Origin: Mesorhizobium sp. M00.F.Ca.ET.216.01.1.1
GTDB lineage: Bacteria; Pseudomonadota; Alphaproteobacteria; Rhizobiales; Rhizobiaceae
NCBI RefSeq assembly: GCF_004010325.2
Contig: NZ_SADR02000022.1
Span: 1-64,000, forward strand
Reading direction: 5' to 3'
DNA length: 64,000 nt
Under the pieces are notes generated by a model. That model had not been told where the DNA came from and did no database searches. It saw only the letters and a program-made list of their open reading frames with translations. Within the stretch, counting starts at the first letter, position 1. Each line of letters begins with the position of its first letter. Below, piece by piece: positions 25,294-33,738 of this stretch. A program made the translations under genes and the position numbers.

Positions 25294-26622
25294 TTAGAAG
25301 CCGTTCTTCCCCGGTATCCAGTTGGTGCCGGCCAGCGGCACGCCGGCCATGGCAGCGGCTTCGATCGTCAGTGCGACGAGATCCTCGGGCTCGAGATTAT
25401 GCAGGCTGTTCTTGCCGCAGGCGCGGGCAATGGTCTGCGCCTCCAGCGTCATTACCTTCAGATAATTCGCCAGCCGCCGCCCCGCGGCGATCGGATCGAC
25501 CCGCTTCATCAGTTCGGGATCCTGCGTGGTGATGCCGGCCGGGTCACGTCCCTCATGCCAGTCGTCATAGGCGCCGGCCGTGGTGCCGAGTTCGTTGTAC
25601 TCGGCTTCCCAGCGCGGGTCGTTATCGCCGAGCGCGACAAGGGCTGCGGTGCCGATCGACACCGCGTCGACGCCGAGCGCCAGCGCCTTGGCGACATCGG
25701 CGCCGTTGCGGATGCCGCCGGAAACGATCAGCTGCACCTTGCGGTGCATGCCGAGGTCCTGCAGCGCCTGCACCGCCGGCCTGATGCAGGCAAGCGTCGG
25801 CTGGCCGACATTTTCAATGAACACTTCCTGTGTTGCCGCAGTGCCGCCCTGCATGCCGTCGACCACGACGACATCGGCGCCGGCCTTCACCGCGAGTGCT
25901 GTGTCATAATAGGGCCGCGCGCCGCCGACCTTGACGTATATCGGCTTTTCCCAGTCGGTGATTTCGCGCAATTCCAGGATCTTGATCTCGAGATCGTCTG
26001 GTCCGGTCCAGTCGGGATGGCGTGAGGCGGAGCGCTGGTCGATGCCCTTCGGCAATGTGCGCATCTCGGCGACGCGGTCGGAAATCTTCTGGCCGAGCAG
26101 CATGCCGCCGCCGCCGGGCTTGGCACCCTGGCCAACGACCACCTCGATGGCATCCGCCCGGCGCAGGTCGCGCGGGTTCATGCCGTAGCGCGACGGCAGG
26201 TACTGGTAGACCAGCGTCTTCGAATGGCCGCGCTCTTCCTCGGTCATGCCGCCATCGCCGGTGGTGGTCGAGGTGCCGGCCAGCGTCGCGCCACGCCCGA
26301 GCGCTTCCTTGGCCGGACCGGACAGTGAGCCGAAACTCATGCCGGCGATGGTGATCGGGATCTTCAGTTCGATCGGCTTCTTGGCATGGCGCGAGCCCAG
26401 CACGACGTTGGTGTCGCAGCGTTCGCGATAGCCTTCGAGCGGATAGCGCGAGATCGAGGCGCCGAGGACCAGCAGGTCGTCAAAATGCGGCAGCTTGCGC
26501 TTGGCGCCACCGCCGCGGATGTCGTAGATGCCGGTCGCCGCGGCGCGGCGGATTTCGGAAAGCGTGTAGTCGTCGAATGTCGCGGATCTGCGCGGCGTCG
26601 TCGGCGGGTTGCGATAGGTCAT
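25294..26622 (-). CDS. mgsC: N-methylglutamate synthase subunit C (FMN/Fe-S glutamate-synthase-like)
   Basis: A 442-residue protein matching the FMN-binding domain of glutamate synthase. Seen: ITIAGMSFGSLSGPAKEAL, GTSTTTGDGGMTEEERG, the FMN region IYVKVGGARPYYDTALAVKAGADVV in pieces, DGMQGGTAATQEVF and IVSGGIRNGADVAKALALGVDAV. Three cysteines are present overall but no classical GltS cluster is obvious. Together with MgsA and MgsB it should convert gamma-glutamylmethylamide (or methylamine plus glutamate) to N-methylglutamate. The ATG lies 6 nt after the mgsB stop. Homologous to rhizobial GlxD. Confidence 0.86.
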   Translation of the reverse strand: MTYRNPPTTPRRSATFDDYTLSEIRRAAATGIYDIRGGGAKRKLPHFDDLLVLGASISRYPLEGYRERCDTNVVLGSRHAKKPIELKIPITIAGMSFGSLSGPAKEALGRGATLAGTSTTTGDGGMTEEERGHSKTLVYQYLPSRYGMNPRDLRRADAIEVVVGQGAKPGGGGMLLGQKISDRVAEMRTLPKGIDQRSASRHPDWTGPDDLEIKILELREITDWEKPIYVKVGGARPYYDTALAVKAGADVVVVDGMQGGTAATQEVFIENVGQPTLACIRPAVQALQDLGMHRKVQLIVSGGIRNGADVAKALALGVDAVSIGTAALVALGDNDPRWEAEYNELGTTAGAYDDWHEGRDPAGITTQDPELMKRVDPIAAGRRLANYLKVMTLEAQTIARACGKNSLHNLEPEDLVALTIEAAAMAGVPLAGTNWIPGKNGF

Positions 26623-26628
26623 GCTGCC

Positions 26629-27375
26629 TCAATACGCGTCGGCGTTGTCGATATTGAAATTGTATAGCGTGCGCGCCGAGCCGTAACGCTTGAACTCCGT
26701 CGGCTCGACGCCGGTCACACCGGCGCGGTCGAGCAGGCTCTGCAGCAGTTCAAGATGCTCGGGCCGCATCTCCTTGGCGATGCAGTCGGCACCGAGGCTG
26801 CCGACCTTGCCGCGCACGAAGAGCCGCGCCTCGTAGATGGAATCGCCGAGCGCATCGCCGGCATCCCCCAGCACCACCAGATTGCCGGACTGCGCCATGA
26901 AGGCCGACATATGGCCGATATTGCCATGGACGACGATGTCGATGCCCTTCATCGAGATGCCGCAGCGCGACGACGCGTTGCCTTCGATGACCAGCAGCCC
27001 GCCCCTGCCGGTGGCGCCGGCATACTGGCTGGCGTCACCTTTGACTATGATCGAGCCGGACATCATGTTCTCGCCGACGCCCGGTCCGGCCGAACCATGC
27101 ACGGTGATGGTGCTGCCGGCATTCATGCCTGCGCAATAATAGCCGACGCTGCCGCGGACCTCGATTGTGACCGGCTGGCCGACGCCAACGGCGACCGAAT
27201 GGCTGCCTTTCGGATTGAGCACTTCCCAGGCGGTCTCGTTCGAACCAGCGGTGAGATTGTGAAGCGCCTGGTTGAGCTCGCGCAGCGACATTTCGGCCAG
27301 GTCGAAAACGCGCGATGCCTGACTCGGGGCATGGCTTTGATCCCGCGCGGCCTTGGAGAGGTTGATTGCAGGCAT
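26629..27375 (-). CDS. mgsB: N-methylglutamate synthase subunit B (GXGXG beta-helix)
   Basis: A 248-residue protein resembling the C-terminal beta-helix (GXGXG) domain of glutamate synthase as a separate subunit. The repeated Gly-rich strands are visible: VRGSVGYYCAGMNAGSTITV, HGSAGPGVGENMMSGSIIV, GRGGLLVIEGNASSRCG and GNIGHMSAFMAQSGNLVV. It is a structural bridge between the amidotransferase and FMN subunits. The gene is 4 nt from mgsA and 6 nt from mgsC, so the three subunits are cotranscribed. Similar to rhizobial GlxC. Confidence 0.86.
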   Translation of the reverse strand: MPAINLSKAARDQSHAPSQASRVFDLAEMSLRELNQALHNLTAGSNETAWEVLNPKGSHSVAVGVGQPVTIEVRGSVGYYCAGMNAGSTITVHGSAGPGVGENMMSGSIIVKGDASQYAGATGRGGLLVIEGNASSRCGISMKGIDIVVHGNIGHMSAFMAQSGNLVVLGDAGDALGDSIYEARLFVRGKVGSLGADCIAKEMRPEHLELLQSLLDRAGVTGVEPTEFKRYGSARTLYNFNIDNADAY

Positions 27376-27379
27376 GAGC

Positions 27380-28276
27380 TCAATGCTCCCAGAAATAAAC
27401 GGTCGCAGGTTCGGGTTCCCAGACCCTCGCGCTGTCTATGCCGGGCAGCTTGGTGAGCGCGCGATACTCGGAGCCGAAGGCGACATACTGCTCGGTCTCG
27501 GCCATGACGGCGGGCTTGCAGGCGATCGGATCGCGCACCACGCCGAAGCCGTTCTTGGTGCCGACGACGAAGGTGAAGAAGCCGTCGAGGTCGCTCAGCG
27601 TGCCTTCCAGCGCTTCGCCGAGATTCTTGCCGTGCGCCATCTTCGAGGACAGATAGGCGGCGGCGACCTCGGTGTCGTTCTCGGTCTCGAACTTCATGCC
27701 TTCGCGGATCAGCTCGCGGCGGACGTTGTTGTGGTTGGAGAGCGAGCCATTGTGCACCAGGCACTGGTCGGCGCCGGTCGAGAACGGGTGCGCGCCCATC
27801 GTCGTCACCGCCGATTCCGTCGCCATGCGGGTATGGCCGATGCCGTGCGTGCCGGTCATGCTGCGGACATCGAAACGGTCGACGACCGCTTCCGGCAGGC
27901 CGACTTCCTTGTAGATTTCGACAACCTCGCCGGCGCCCATGATGCGGATGTCGGGGCGCAGCGCCTGGATCGTCTCGCGCGCCTCGTCGATCTTGTCGTG
28001 GGTGGTCCTGACCACAGCGTGCGTCGATTTCGCCGCGATGCTCACCGGCGCTCCGATAGCCTTGGCAAGTTCGGTGTCGAGCCCCCGAAAGTCGCGTTCC
28101 GGCTTTGCCGACTGGATGGTGATCTTGGCCTCGTGGCCGGACGGGGCGCCATAGATGGCGATGCCGGCGCTGTCCGGACCGCGATCGCTGAGCGAGATCA
28201 GCATTTCCGACAGCATCGAACCCAACCGGGGCTCAAGCGACTTGTCCTTCAAAAACAGTCCGACGATTCCGCACAT
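27380..28276 (-). CDS. mgsA: N-methylglutamate synthase subunit A (class II glutamine amidotransferase)
   Basis: A 298-residue Ntn-type amidotransferase. After removal of Met the N-terminal Cys (MCGIVGLFLKD) would be the nucleophile; SDRGPDSAGIAIYG, GTHGIGHTRMATESAVT and FSTGADQCLVHNGSLSNHNN are the glutamine-site motifs. In this complex it probably releases the amine from gamma-glutamylmethylamide rather than from glutamine. The open frame runs 66 codons further upstream, but the Cys must follow the initiator Met, so 28276 is the start, supported by CGGGAG 6 nt ahead. It is first in the mgsABC-gmaS-mgdABCD transcript; an AT-rich box lies about 60-77 nt upstream. Confidence 0.9.
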   Translation of the reverse strand: MCGIVGLFLKDKSLEPRLGSMLSEMLISLSDRGPDSAGIAIYGAPSGHEAKITIQSAKPERDFRGLDTELAKAIGAPVSIAAKSTHAVVRTTHDKIDEARETIQALRPDIRIMGAGEVVEIYKEVGLPEAVVDRFDVRSMTGTHGIGHTRMATESAVTTMGAHPFSTGADQCLVHNGSLSNHNNVRRELIREGMKFETENDTEVAAAYLSSKMAHGKNLGEALEGTLSDLDGFFTFVVGTKNGFGVVRDPIACKPAVMAETEQYVAFGSEYRALTKLPGIDSARVWEPEPATVYFWEH

Positions 28277-28335
28277 GTCAGGCTCCCGAGGTTTGTTCCC
28301 TCTGATGTATCGAATGAGTCGACAAAATTCAATTG

Positions 28336-28353
28336 GTATGAAAAAAATTTTCC
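28336..28353. promoter_or_regulatory. Methylamine promoter box upstream of mgsA
   Basis: On the minus strand this reads GGAAAATTTTTTTCATAC. It shares 14 bases (AAATTTTTTTCATA) with the box at 31775-31791 in the dmmD/small-protein promoter. It is about 60 nt upstream of the mgsA ATG, a suitable place for a regulator of the long mgs-gma-mgd transcript. Confidence 0.5.
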
Positions 28354-28358
28354 TGTGG

Positions 28359-28688
28359 TTATATGTCTGCTTGTGCGTCGCCACCCGCCCTATCGTTGTC
28401 CCGACCGGCGTTGTGAATCCATTTGGCATGGCGAATGCGGGCGATCCTGTAGGCATCCAGGATCGACAAGGCATAGATCAGAAAGCCGCCGGCATGGCGG
28501 CCGACGAAGCTGGCATCGGGCGGTGCGACCTTGGCCGTCACCCAAGCCAGGATCACCATGAAGAAAAGGAACTGCAGGCCGCGCACAGGCACGCCCAGGA
28601 TGACATGTCCGCTTGCCGGCAAAACGATCGCGGCGCCGAGGACGAGATACGGATTTGACGGTGCGGGCGAGGGGGTAGAACTGGTCAT
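28359..28688 (-). CDS. Small membrane protein, two predicted TM segments, unknown function
   Basis: I do not recognise this 109-residue protein. Two hydrophobic segments are visible, LVLGAAIVLPASGHVILGVP (about 15-34) and LQFLFFMVILAWVTAKV (about 38-54), plus a weaker one near LIYALSILDAYRIA. The C-terminus is polar (HAKWIHNAGRDND). Its ATG overlaps the stop of the 226-residue gene upstream (4 nt), so they are translated together. It ends the operon that starts with small membrane proteins and an APC permease. Its stop lies against the mgsA promoter region. A role in amine uptake or sensing is possible but not shown. Confidence 0.65.
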   Translation of the reverse strand: MTSSTPSPAPSNPYLVLGAAIVLPASGHVILGVPVRGLQFLFFMVILAWVTAKVAPPDASFVGRHAGGFLIYALSILDAYRIARIRHAKWIHNAGRDNDRAGGDAQADI

Positions 28689-29365
28689 GCGGCCTGACGT
28701 TCGCCCCGGCTGATGGCATCGCGAAGCGCCGATGCGAACGCCAGCAACCTTTCGATCAGCACGGGGTCGAGCCTGACGCCGCCGAATTCGGCTTGCCGGA
28801 ACACGCCATAGCGCGCCCGCTCCGCCTCCGCCAGCAGCCAGACGACGCGCACGCCGTTCGGCGTGATCAGCAATTCCTTGGCACGCCCCTCGGTAAAGAT
28901 ATCGAGGTGATTTGCGATAACGTCCTGCGGAAACAGCACACCTTTCCGGTCTGTCCGCAGCACCGCCTCAGCCGGAATTCCCGGCGCTTTCGGCAGCGTA
29001 TGGTCGAGATGATCGAAGTTGGAAAAGGTCGTCGGCGAGCCCGGCCGCATCATCATGTCGAACGTGCCAGGAACCGCCACCTTTTCGGTGATCGACACGG
29101 ACACCCATCGAGCCGGAAGTTTTCTCGTCGCCAGCGTGTCGACGATCGTGCGCACCTGTACGCGCCTGCCGTTCCACGAACCGGCCCAGGTGACCACGCC
29201 GGCGGCGCCGTCCGAGATGTTTGCCGCGTCTGTGATGACGGCGCGGACGCTGGCCTCGTCGGCGGCAAGCGCCACCGTAGCCCTGCTGCGGTTGGCGCGC
29301 GCAAGCCAGGCGAGGTGAAGGACGAGAGCCAGGGCGACGGCCCCGGCGAGCAATGCCGATGTCAC
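28685..29365 (-). CDS. Membrane-anchored protein of unknown function
   Basis: A 226-residue protein with one N-terminal hydrophobic segment (ALLAGAVALALVLHLAWLA) and a soluble remainder, probably facing the periplasm. No known domain is recognised. The soluble part has recognisable strand-rich stretches (GRRVQVRTIVDTLATRKLP, RWVSVSITEKVAVPG) and an LLITPNGVRVVWLLAE segment near the C-terminus. It lies 61 nt after the permease and overlaps the 109-residue gene by 4 nt. Its conserved place in the methylamine locus is my inference from operon structure only. Confidence 0.65.
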   Translation of the reverse strand: MTSALLAGAVALALVLHLAWLARANRSRATVALAADEASVRAVITDAANISDGAAGVVTWAGSWNGRRVQVRTIVDTLATRKLPARWVSVSITEKVAVPGTFDMMMRPGSPTTFSNFDHLDHTLPKAPGIPAEAVLRTDRKGVLFPQDVIANHLDIFTEGRAKELLITPNGVRVVWLLAEAERARYGVFRQAEFGGVRLDPVLIERLLAFASALRDAISRGERQAA

Positions 29366-29426
29366 TTAACGCACCTCGTCACGCCAACGCCCGCCCGCAA
29401 ACCGGGCGGGCTCTCCCCTCTCTCGT

Positions 29427-30821
29427 TCAATACCCCTGCGGTTTCGGCCACGGCATGGTGAACTGATCGCCGCGGCGCACGAATTTGTAGCGGTAGAAAT
29501 GAAACCACAGTGAGATCAGGAAGTAGAAAGCGACCATGGCGATCAGCTGCGAGCCGAAGCCGAGGAAGATCGCAAAGAAGGTGACCACGCACAGGCAAAA
29601 CAGCACGATGGCCGGCAGCGGGTGGAACGGATGCGTGTAGCCACGTTGGATGCTGCCCAGCGGCCACTTCTTCCGGAACATCATGATGTTGATGCTCATG
29701 AAGGTGTATTGCAGCACGCCCGACAGGATGGAGAAGGTAATCGCCTGGTTGAGATCGGCGATGAAGGCAAAGGCGAGCGCGATCGGCAGCAGGAACAGGA
29801 TCGAGCGGTAGGGCGTACGGTATCTCGGATGCACCGCCGAGAACCAGCTCGGCAGGTAGCGGTCGCGGCCGAGCGAGAACCAGGCGCGCGCGGCGTCGTT
29901 GATGCAGCCGTTGGCGGATGCAAGCGCGGCAAGCAGCGTCGCGATGAACAGGAGGTTCTCAAGCAACGGGCTGCCGGTCAGCTTGGCCGCATCCCAGAGC
30001 GGGTAGTAGGTGATGCCGAGATATTCCCACGGCATCAGCGAGGCGCAGACATACCAGGTCATGGCGGCGGCGATCAAAAGCGTGATCATGCCGGCCATGG
30101 TGCCGTAGGGCAGCGAGCGGGCCGGCGAGCGCACTTCCTCGGCCGCCTGCGTGGTGCCCTCGATGCCGAGATAGTACCAGATGCCGAACTGGAAAGCGGC
30201 GATGACGCCGATCCAGCCATAGGGCAGGGCGTTGCCGGGGGTCACCAGTTCGTTGAGTTTCAGCACCGCGCCTTGCGTCCACGGGCTGACCGAGAAGAAC
30301 AGGATGACGATGGAGACATAGGCGACCGCGGTGATGACGAAGTTGACGTTGAGCGTCATCAGCACGCCGCGGTAATTCAGCCACGCCAGCACGACGATCG
30401 TCGCAGCAATGAAGGCGTTGTGGTTGAGCCCTTCGACGGCGGCCTTGGCGACGATCGTGTCACCGAGCAAAATAGCGTCCGACACTTCGAGCATTGTGTA
30501 TGCAAAGACCAGGAACAGCGCGACATTGAACGCCATCAGCGGCCCGACAATGTGCTTTGCCTGTGCGTACTGGCCGCCGGCGGCGGCGACCGTCGAGGTG
30601 ACCTCGGAATCGATCATGGCGACCGAGGTGTAGAGCAGCCCGACGATCCAGCAGACGATCAGCGCCGCCAGCGCGCCACCCTTGTCGGCCGCGAAATTCC
30701 AGCCGGTGAATTCGCCGACCAGAACGATGCCGACGCCCAGTGCCCAGACATGGGCCGGGCCGAGCACTCTGAGCAGCGAAACCCTGTCGCCGTGTATTGC
30801 CGGTTCAAGCGTGATCGTCAT
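29427..30821 (-). CDS. APC-superfamily permease of the methylamine locus
   Basis: A 464-residue inner-membrane transporter with about twelve hydrophobic segments. Motifs include the N-terminal GVGIVLVGEFTGWNFAADKG (the discontinuous first helix of the ethanolamine permease/EutP-like group), AAGGQYAQAKHIVGPLMAF and WYYLGIEGTTQAAEEVRSP. The closest named type is the ethanolamine-permease family, so methylamine, dimethylamine or trimethylamine is a reasonable substrate given the neighbours. It follows three very small membrane-protein genes in the same operon with a 14-nt gap, so these may be accessory subunits. GGGGAT lies upstream of the ATG. Confidence 0.85.
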   Translation of the reverse strand: MTITLEPAIHGDRVSLLRVLGPAHVWALGVGIVLVGEFTGWNFAADKGGALAALIVCWIVGLLYTSVAMIDSEVTSTVAAAGGQYAQAKHIVGPLMAFNVALFLVFAYTMLEVSDAILLGDTIVAKAAVEGLNHNAFIAATIVVLAWLNYRGVLMTLNVNFVITAVAYVSIVILFFSVSPWTQGAVLKLNELVTPGNALPYGWIGVIAAFQFGIWYYLGIEGTTQAAEEVRSPARSLPYGTMAGMITLLIAAAMTWYVCASLMPWEYLGITYYPLWDAAKLTGSPLLENLLFIATLLAALASANGCINDAARAWFSLGRDRYLPSWFSAVHPRYRTPYRSILFLLPIALAFAFIADLNQAITFSILSGVLQYTFMSINIMMFRKKWPLGSIQRGYTHPFHPLPAIVLFCLCVVTFFAIFLGFGSQLIAMVAFYFLISLWFHFYRYKFVRRGDQFTMPWPKPQGY

Positions 30822-30835
30822 TGTTCAATCCCCAC

Positions 30836-30997
30836 TCAGATCCGGTGTTTTTCGGACACGGCTTCAAGTTCGCCTTCCCGCGACGAGGTCAGGACCTCTT
30901 CGGAAAAGGTCGTGTCGATCTTGAACCAGTCGTAGAGCATCCACAGCGCGAGCACGATCGAGATGCCCCACGATGCATAAGAGAGTGCGGTCCACAT
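30836..30997 (-). CDS. Small single-TM protein (53 aa) upstream of the permease
   Basis: A 53-residue frame beginning MWTALSYASWGISIVLALWM and ending AVSEKHRI. It has one hydrophobic helix (about 5-22) followed by an acidic, polar tail (YDWFKIDTTFSEEV). It is supported by GGGGAAG upstream of the ATG, tight spacing (36 nt after the 125-residue gene, 14 nt before the permease) and coding-like codon use. No family is recognised. The size and position suggest a permease accessory subunit. Confidence 0.6.
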   Translation of the reverse strand: MWTALSYASWGISIVLALWMLYDWFKIDTTFSEEVLTSSREGELEAVSEKHRI

Positions 30998-31033
30998 GAC
31001 GATGCTTCCCCGATTTTGTTCGTCGTCGAACTT

Positions 31034-31411
31034 CTATTTGTCGTCGAACTTTTCGTTGATGACGTCTCGATATTCGCGGTCTGATGCGCGGAACAGGAAG
31101 ACGAAGTAGCCGATCAGAACCGCGGCCATGATGATCAGCGTCGGCCAGTCGATGACGTAGTGGAACCGGTTCTGGATGATGTCGTGCGCGGTCTCCGGCG
31201 TGTAGCCCAGCTTTTCCCAGATTGACGCCATGGTCGGGTTCTGGCCGAGCGCTTCCCATGTCGTGGCGTCGAGCGCGTCGATAGATTTTGCCGCGCCCGC
31301 CAGGCCCATCTTGAGCGGCAGCCACAAGGCGACGAAAATAGCGACCACGACGACAGCGATATCGAAGATCTGCCCGGCCTTGCTTTGCTTCGGCGGTGTG
31401 TAGCGCGACAT
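31034..31411 (-). CDS. Small membrane protein, two TM segments, unknown function
   Basis: A 125-residue protein with hydrophobic helices at about 16-35 (FDIAVVVVAIFVALWLPLKM) and 88-107 (PTLIIMAAVLIGYFVFLF). Between them is a polar loop (TTWEALGQNPTMASIWEKLG) that would face one side of the membrane, and it ends with a charged tail (DREYRDVINEKFDDK). I do not recognise a family. It is second in an operon of three small membrane proteins ahead of an APC permease, 12 nt after the first. Confidence 0.65.
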   Translation of the reverse strand: MSRYTPPKQSKAGQIFDIAVVVVAIFVALWLPLKMGLAGAAKSIDALDATTWEALGQNPTMASIWEKLGYTPETAHDIIQNRFHYVIDWPTLIIMAAVLIGYFVFLFRASDREYRDVINEKFDDK

Positions 31412-31423
31412 GTTTTCTACCCC

Positions 31424-31711
31424 TCAGGACTTGCGGTTGCGGAACGCGTCGGCGTGCTTGATGTCGAGACCGTAGATGAACTCCTTGTCTTCCCTATAGT
31501 GATTGACCATCGCCAGGATGGCGGCCGTGTTGAAGATCAGCACGGCCGCGGCGGCGACCGCGACAACGAGCTTGATCCCGGCGTCAGGTATGTATGGCCA
31601 GGTCATCACCAGGACGAACAGGATCGTCGCCCACAGGCAGACGATCAGGAGCACGGATCCACGCACGTCGGAACGGTACAGCGCTTCAATGCGCTGGTGC
31701 AGGTCGGACAT
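31424..31711 (-). CDS. Small membrane protein, two TM segments, first gene of the permease operon
   Basis: A 95-residue protein: polar N-terminus (MSDLHQRIEALYRSDVRG), two adjacent hydrophobic helices (about 20-39 and 46-67) and a charged C-terminus (NHYREDKEFIYGLDIKH). The hairpin layout recalls small accessory subunits of secondary transporters such as DUF485/DUF4212 proteins, but I cannot claim homology. It is the first gene of the minus-strand operon and is divergent from dmmD, with which it shares a 280-nt promoter region that carries the GTGAAATTTTTTTCATA box. Confidence 0.65.
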   Translation of the reverse strand: MSDLHQRIEALYRSDVRGSVLLIVCLWATILFVLVMTWPYIPDAGIKLVVAVAAAAVLIFNTAAILAMVNHYREDKEFIYGLDIKHADAFRNRKS

Positions 31712-31774
31712 CGGTTTTCCCCTTTTTCCAACGTCTGGTCCCGAATTGGCCGGCCGTTGCGCTCTTTCAAGAGA

Positions 31775-31791
31775 GTGAAATTTTTTTCATA
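31775..31791. promoter_or_regulatory. Methylamine promoter box between dmmD and the permease operon
   Basis: GTGAAATTTTTTTCATA, an imperfect inverted repeat (GTGAAA and TTTCAT facing each other over 5 nt), lies in the divergent region. The preceding TTTCA at 31765-31769 adds another outward-facing half. It shares GTGAAATTT with the tmm promoter (36865) and 14 bases with the mgsA promoter. Confidence 0.55.
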
Positions 31792-31993
31792 AGTTCTGTC
31801 TGAATTCTGGAATTGTCAAGCCAATTTTGCGATCGGCTAACTGTTTGTTTCATGCACGGATTTTGCCTGACAATGAAATTATTTGCTTGCGGGTATTGCG
31901 GGGCTCCTGCGTTTGCGGTCAATATTCGGTCAATGCTCCGGCCTCCGCGCACAGGAGCGGGGAACAGCTGGTATCACAACGGAGGACGAGCGG

Positions 31994-33127
31994 ATGACGG
32001 CATCCTGGAGATTTTCGACCTTGGCCGACCGCCACCGCGCGCTCGGCTCGAAACTCGAAGACTGGAGCGGGATGGGCACCGCCTGGACCTACGACAAGGA
32101 TGCCGACGAGGAGTATATCGCCATCCGCACCAAGGCAGGGCTGATGGACGTGTCGGGCCTGAAGAAGGTCCACATCACCGGGCCGCACGCCTCGCACCTG
32201 ATCGACCTGGCGACGACGCGCGACGTGGAAAAGATCTATCCCGGCAAGTCGGCCTATGCCTGCATGCTGAACGAGGCCGGCAAATTCACCGACGACTGTA
32301 TTCTCTACCGTACCGGCCCGAATTCCTGGATGGTCGTGCACGGTTCGGGCACCGGCCATGAGGAGCTGCAACGCGCCGCCATGGGCCGCGATGTCTCGCT
32401 GCGTTTCGACGACAATCTGCACGACCTTTCGCTGCAAGGGCCGACCGCAGTCGACTATCTGGCAAAGCATGTGCCCGGTATTCGCGACCTCAACTACTTC
32501 CATCACATGCAGACGCAGCTGTTCGGTTTTCCGGTGATGATCTCGCGCACCGGCTACACCGGCGAGCGCGGCTATGAGATCTTCTGCCGCGGCCAGGATG
32601 CCGGCACGATCTGGGACAGGATCCTCGACGAGGGCAAGAGCGCCGGCATCATCCCGTGCCGCTTCACCACGCTCGACATGCTGCGCGTCGAAAGCTACCT
32701 GTTGTTCTACCCCTACGACAATTCGCAGAAATATCCGTTCGAGAACGAGGGTCCCGGCGATACGCTGTGGGAGCTCGGCCTCGACTTCACTGTCAGCCCC
32801 GGCAAGACAGGCTTTCGCGGCGCCGAGGAGCACTACCGTCTCAAGGGCAAGGAACGCTTCAAGATCTTCGGCGTGCTGCTCGAAGGCAAGGAGCCGGCCG
32901 ACGAGGGGGCGCCGGTCTATCGTGACGGCAAAAAGGTCGGCGTGGTGACCTGCGCCATGTATTCGCCGCTGGTCAGGAAATCGATGGGCATCGCCCGCCT
33001 CGACGTCGAATGTGCCGTCCAGGGCACTAGGCTCGAAATCCGCAACAAGAGCGGCGCCATCAGCGCGACGGCTGAGCCGCTTCCGTTCGACGATCCGAAG
33101 AAGACCAAGCGCACGGCGAAAGGCTGA
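31994..33127 (+). CDS. dmmD: GcvT-family protein of dimethylamine monooxygenase locus (DmmD)
   Basis: A 377-residue aminomethyltransferase-like protein with SRTGYTGERGYEIFCRG, FTTLDMLRVESYLLFY and GVVTCAMYSPLVRKSMG, the folate-binding GcvT fold. In Ruegeria the dmmD gene precedes dmmABC and is believed to move the formaldehyde released from dimethylamine onto tetrahydrofolate; the same gene order is seen here. The frame is open further upstream, but MTASWRFSTLADR is preceded by GGAGG with 8 nt spacing, so 31994 is the start. dmmA follows after 14 nt. Confidence 0.88.
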   Translation: MTASWRFSTLADRHRALGSKLEDWSGMGTAWTYDKDADEEYIAIRTKAGLMDVSGLKKVHITGPHASHLIDLATTRDVEKIYPGKSAYACMLNEAGKFTDDCILYRTGPNSWMVVHGSGTGHEELQRAAMGRDVSLRFDDNLHDLSLQGPTAVDYLAKHVPGIRDLNYFHHMQTQLFGFPVMISRTGYTGERGYEIFCRGQDAGTIWDRILDEGKSAGIIPCRFTTLDMLRVESYLLFYPYDNSQKYPFENEGPGDTLWELGLDFTVSPGKTGFRGAEEHYRLKGKERFKIFGVLLEGKEPADEGAPVYRDGKKVGVVTCAMYSPLVRKSMGIARLDVECAVQGTRLEIRNKSGAISATAEPLPFDDPKKTKRTAKG

Positions 33128-33141
33128 GGCATACTGAGACA

Positions 33142-33738
33142 ATGGCAGCGAAAAGCATCATCAGCCGGCCGGTCTACGGAACCTTGTCTCCGCAGCCCGG
33201 CAAGCATCATCTTTTCGTGGCGGATGCAGAAGGAGCGCTGGCGATAACGGACCTGGCCGCGAAGGCGCCAGCGGGTTTTTTCGGCGATGTCCATATCATC
33301 TTCATCCCCGGCCATGACGGCAAACATGTCGCTGCGCTCGAAGCGCTGAAGCCGGCGCAGTTCTATCAGGGGCATTCCTTTGCCAGCGCCCTGCCGCGGC
33401 TGAAGCAGACGCTGGCCAACGCGCATATGGGCCTGCGGCTCTATCTCGCCGGCACCGAAGGGCTGATCGGCCAGGCCATGCAGGCGGCGCTCGAAGCCGG
33501 CATCGACCACACCTCGATCCAGACCGAGCATCGCGGCTCGCTGGCGCGCCGCATGCAATGCGTCCACTGCAAGGGCATCACCGAGAACGTGATAACGCAG
33601 CCGGCGACCTGTTCGCATTGCGGCCTGCTGCTGCTGGTGCGTGATCACTATTCCAGGCGCCTCGCTGCCTTCCAGGGCGTCTGCATCAATGCCGAGGATC
33701 GCAGCGAAATTCCTCCGATGGAGGAGATTTTCCGATGA
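33142..33738 (+). CDS. dmmA: Dimethylamine monooxygenase subunit, DmmA family
   Basis: A 198-residue protein. The N-terminal two thirds form an alpha/beta region with no motif I can name; the C-terminal third has a clear zinc-ribbon-like set Cys140, Cys143, Cys157 and Cys160 (MQCVHCKG and TCSHCGLLL), which may instead hold an iron centre. Its place between dmmD and the ferredoxin reductase fits DmmA of the dimethylamine monooxygenase, which oxidises dimethylamine to methylamine and formaldehyde. The exact role of this subunit is not known to me. Its stop overlaps dmmB as ATGA. Confidence 0.82.
   Translation: MAAKSIISRPVYGTLSPQPGKHHLFVADAEGALAITDLAAKAPAGFFGDVHIIFIPGHDGKHVAALEALKPAQFYQGHSFASALPRLKQTLANAHMGLRLYLAGTEGLIGQAMQAALEAGIDHTSIQTEHRGSLARRMQCVHCKGITENVITQPATCSHCGLLLLVRDHYSRRLAAFQGVCINAEDRSEIPPMEEIFR

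Noticed and set aside
28277..28474. N-terminal extension of mgsA
   Set aside because: Ntn amidotransferases need Cys right after the initiator Met; MCGIVG at 28276 satisfies this and has a ribosome site.
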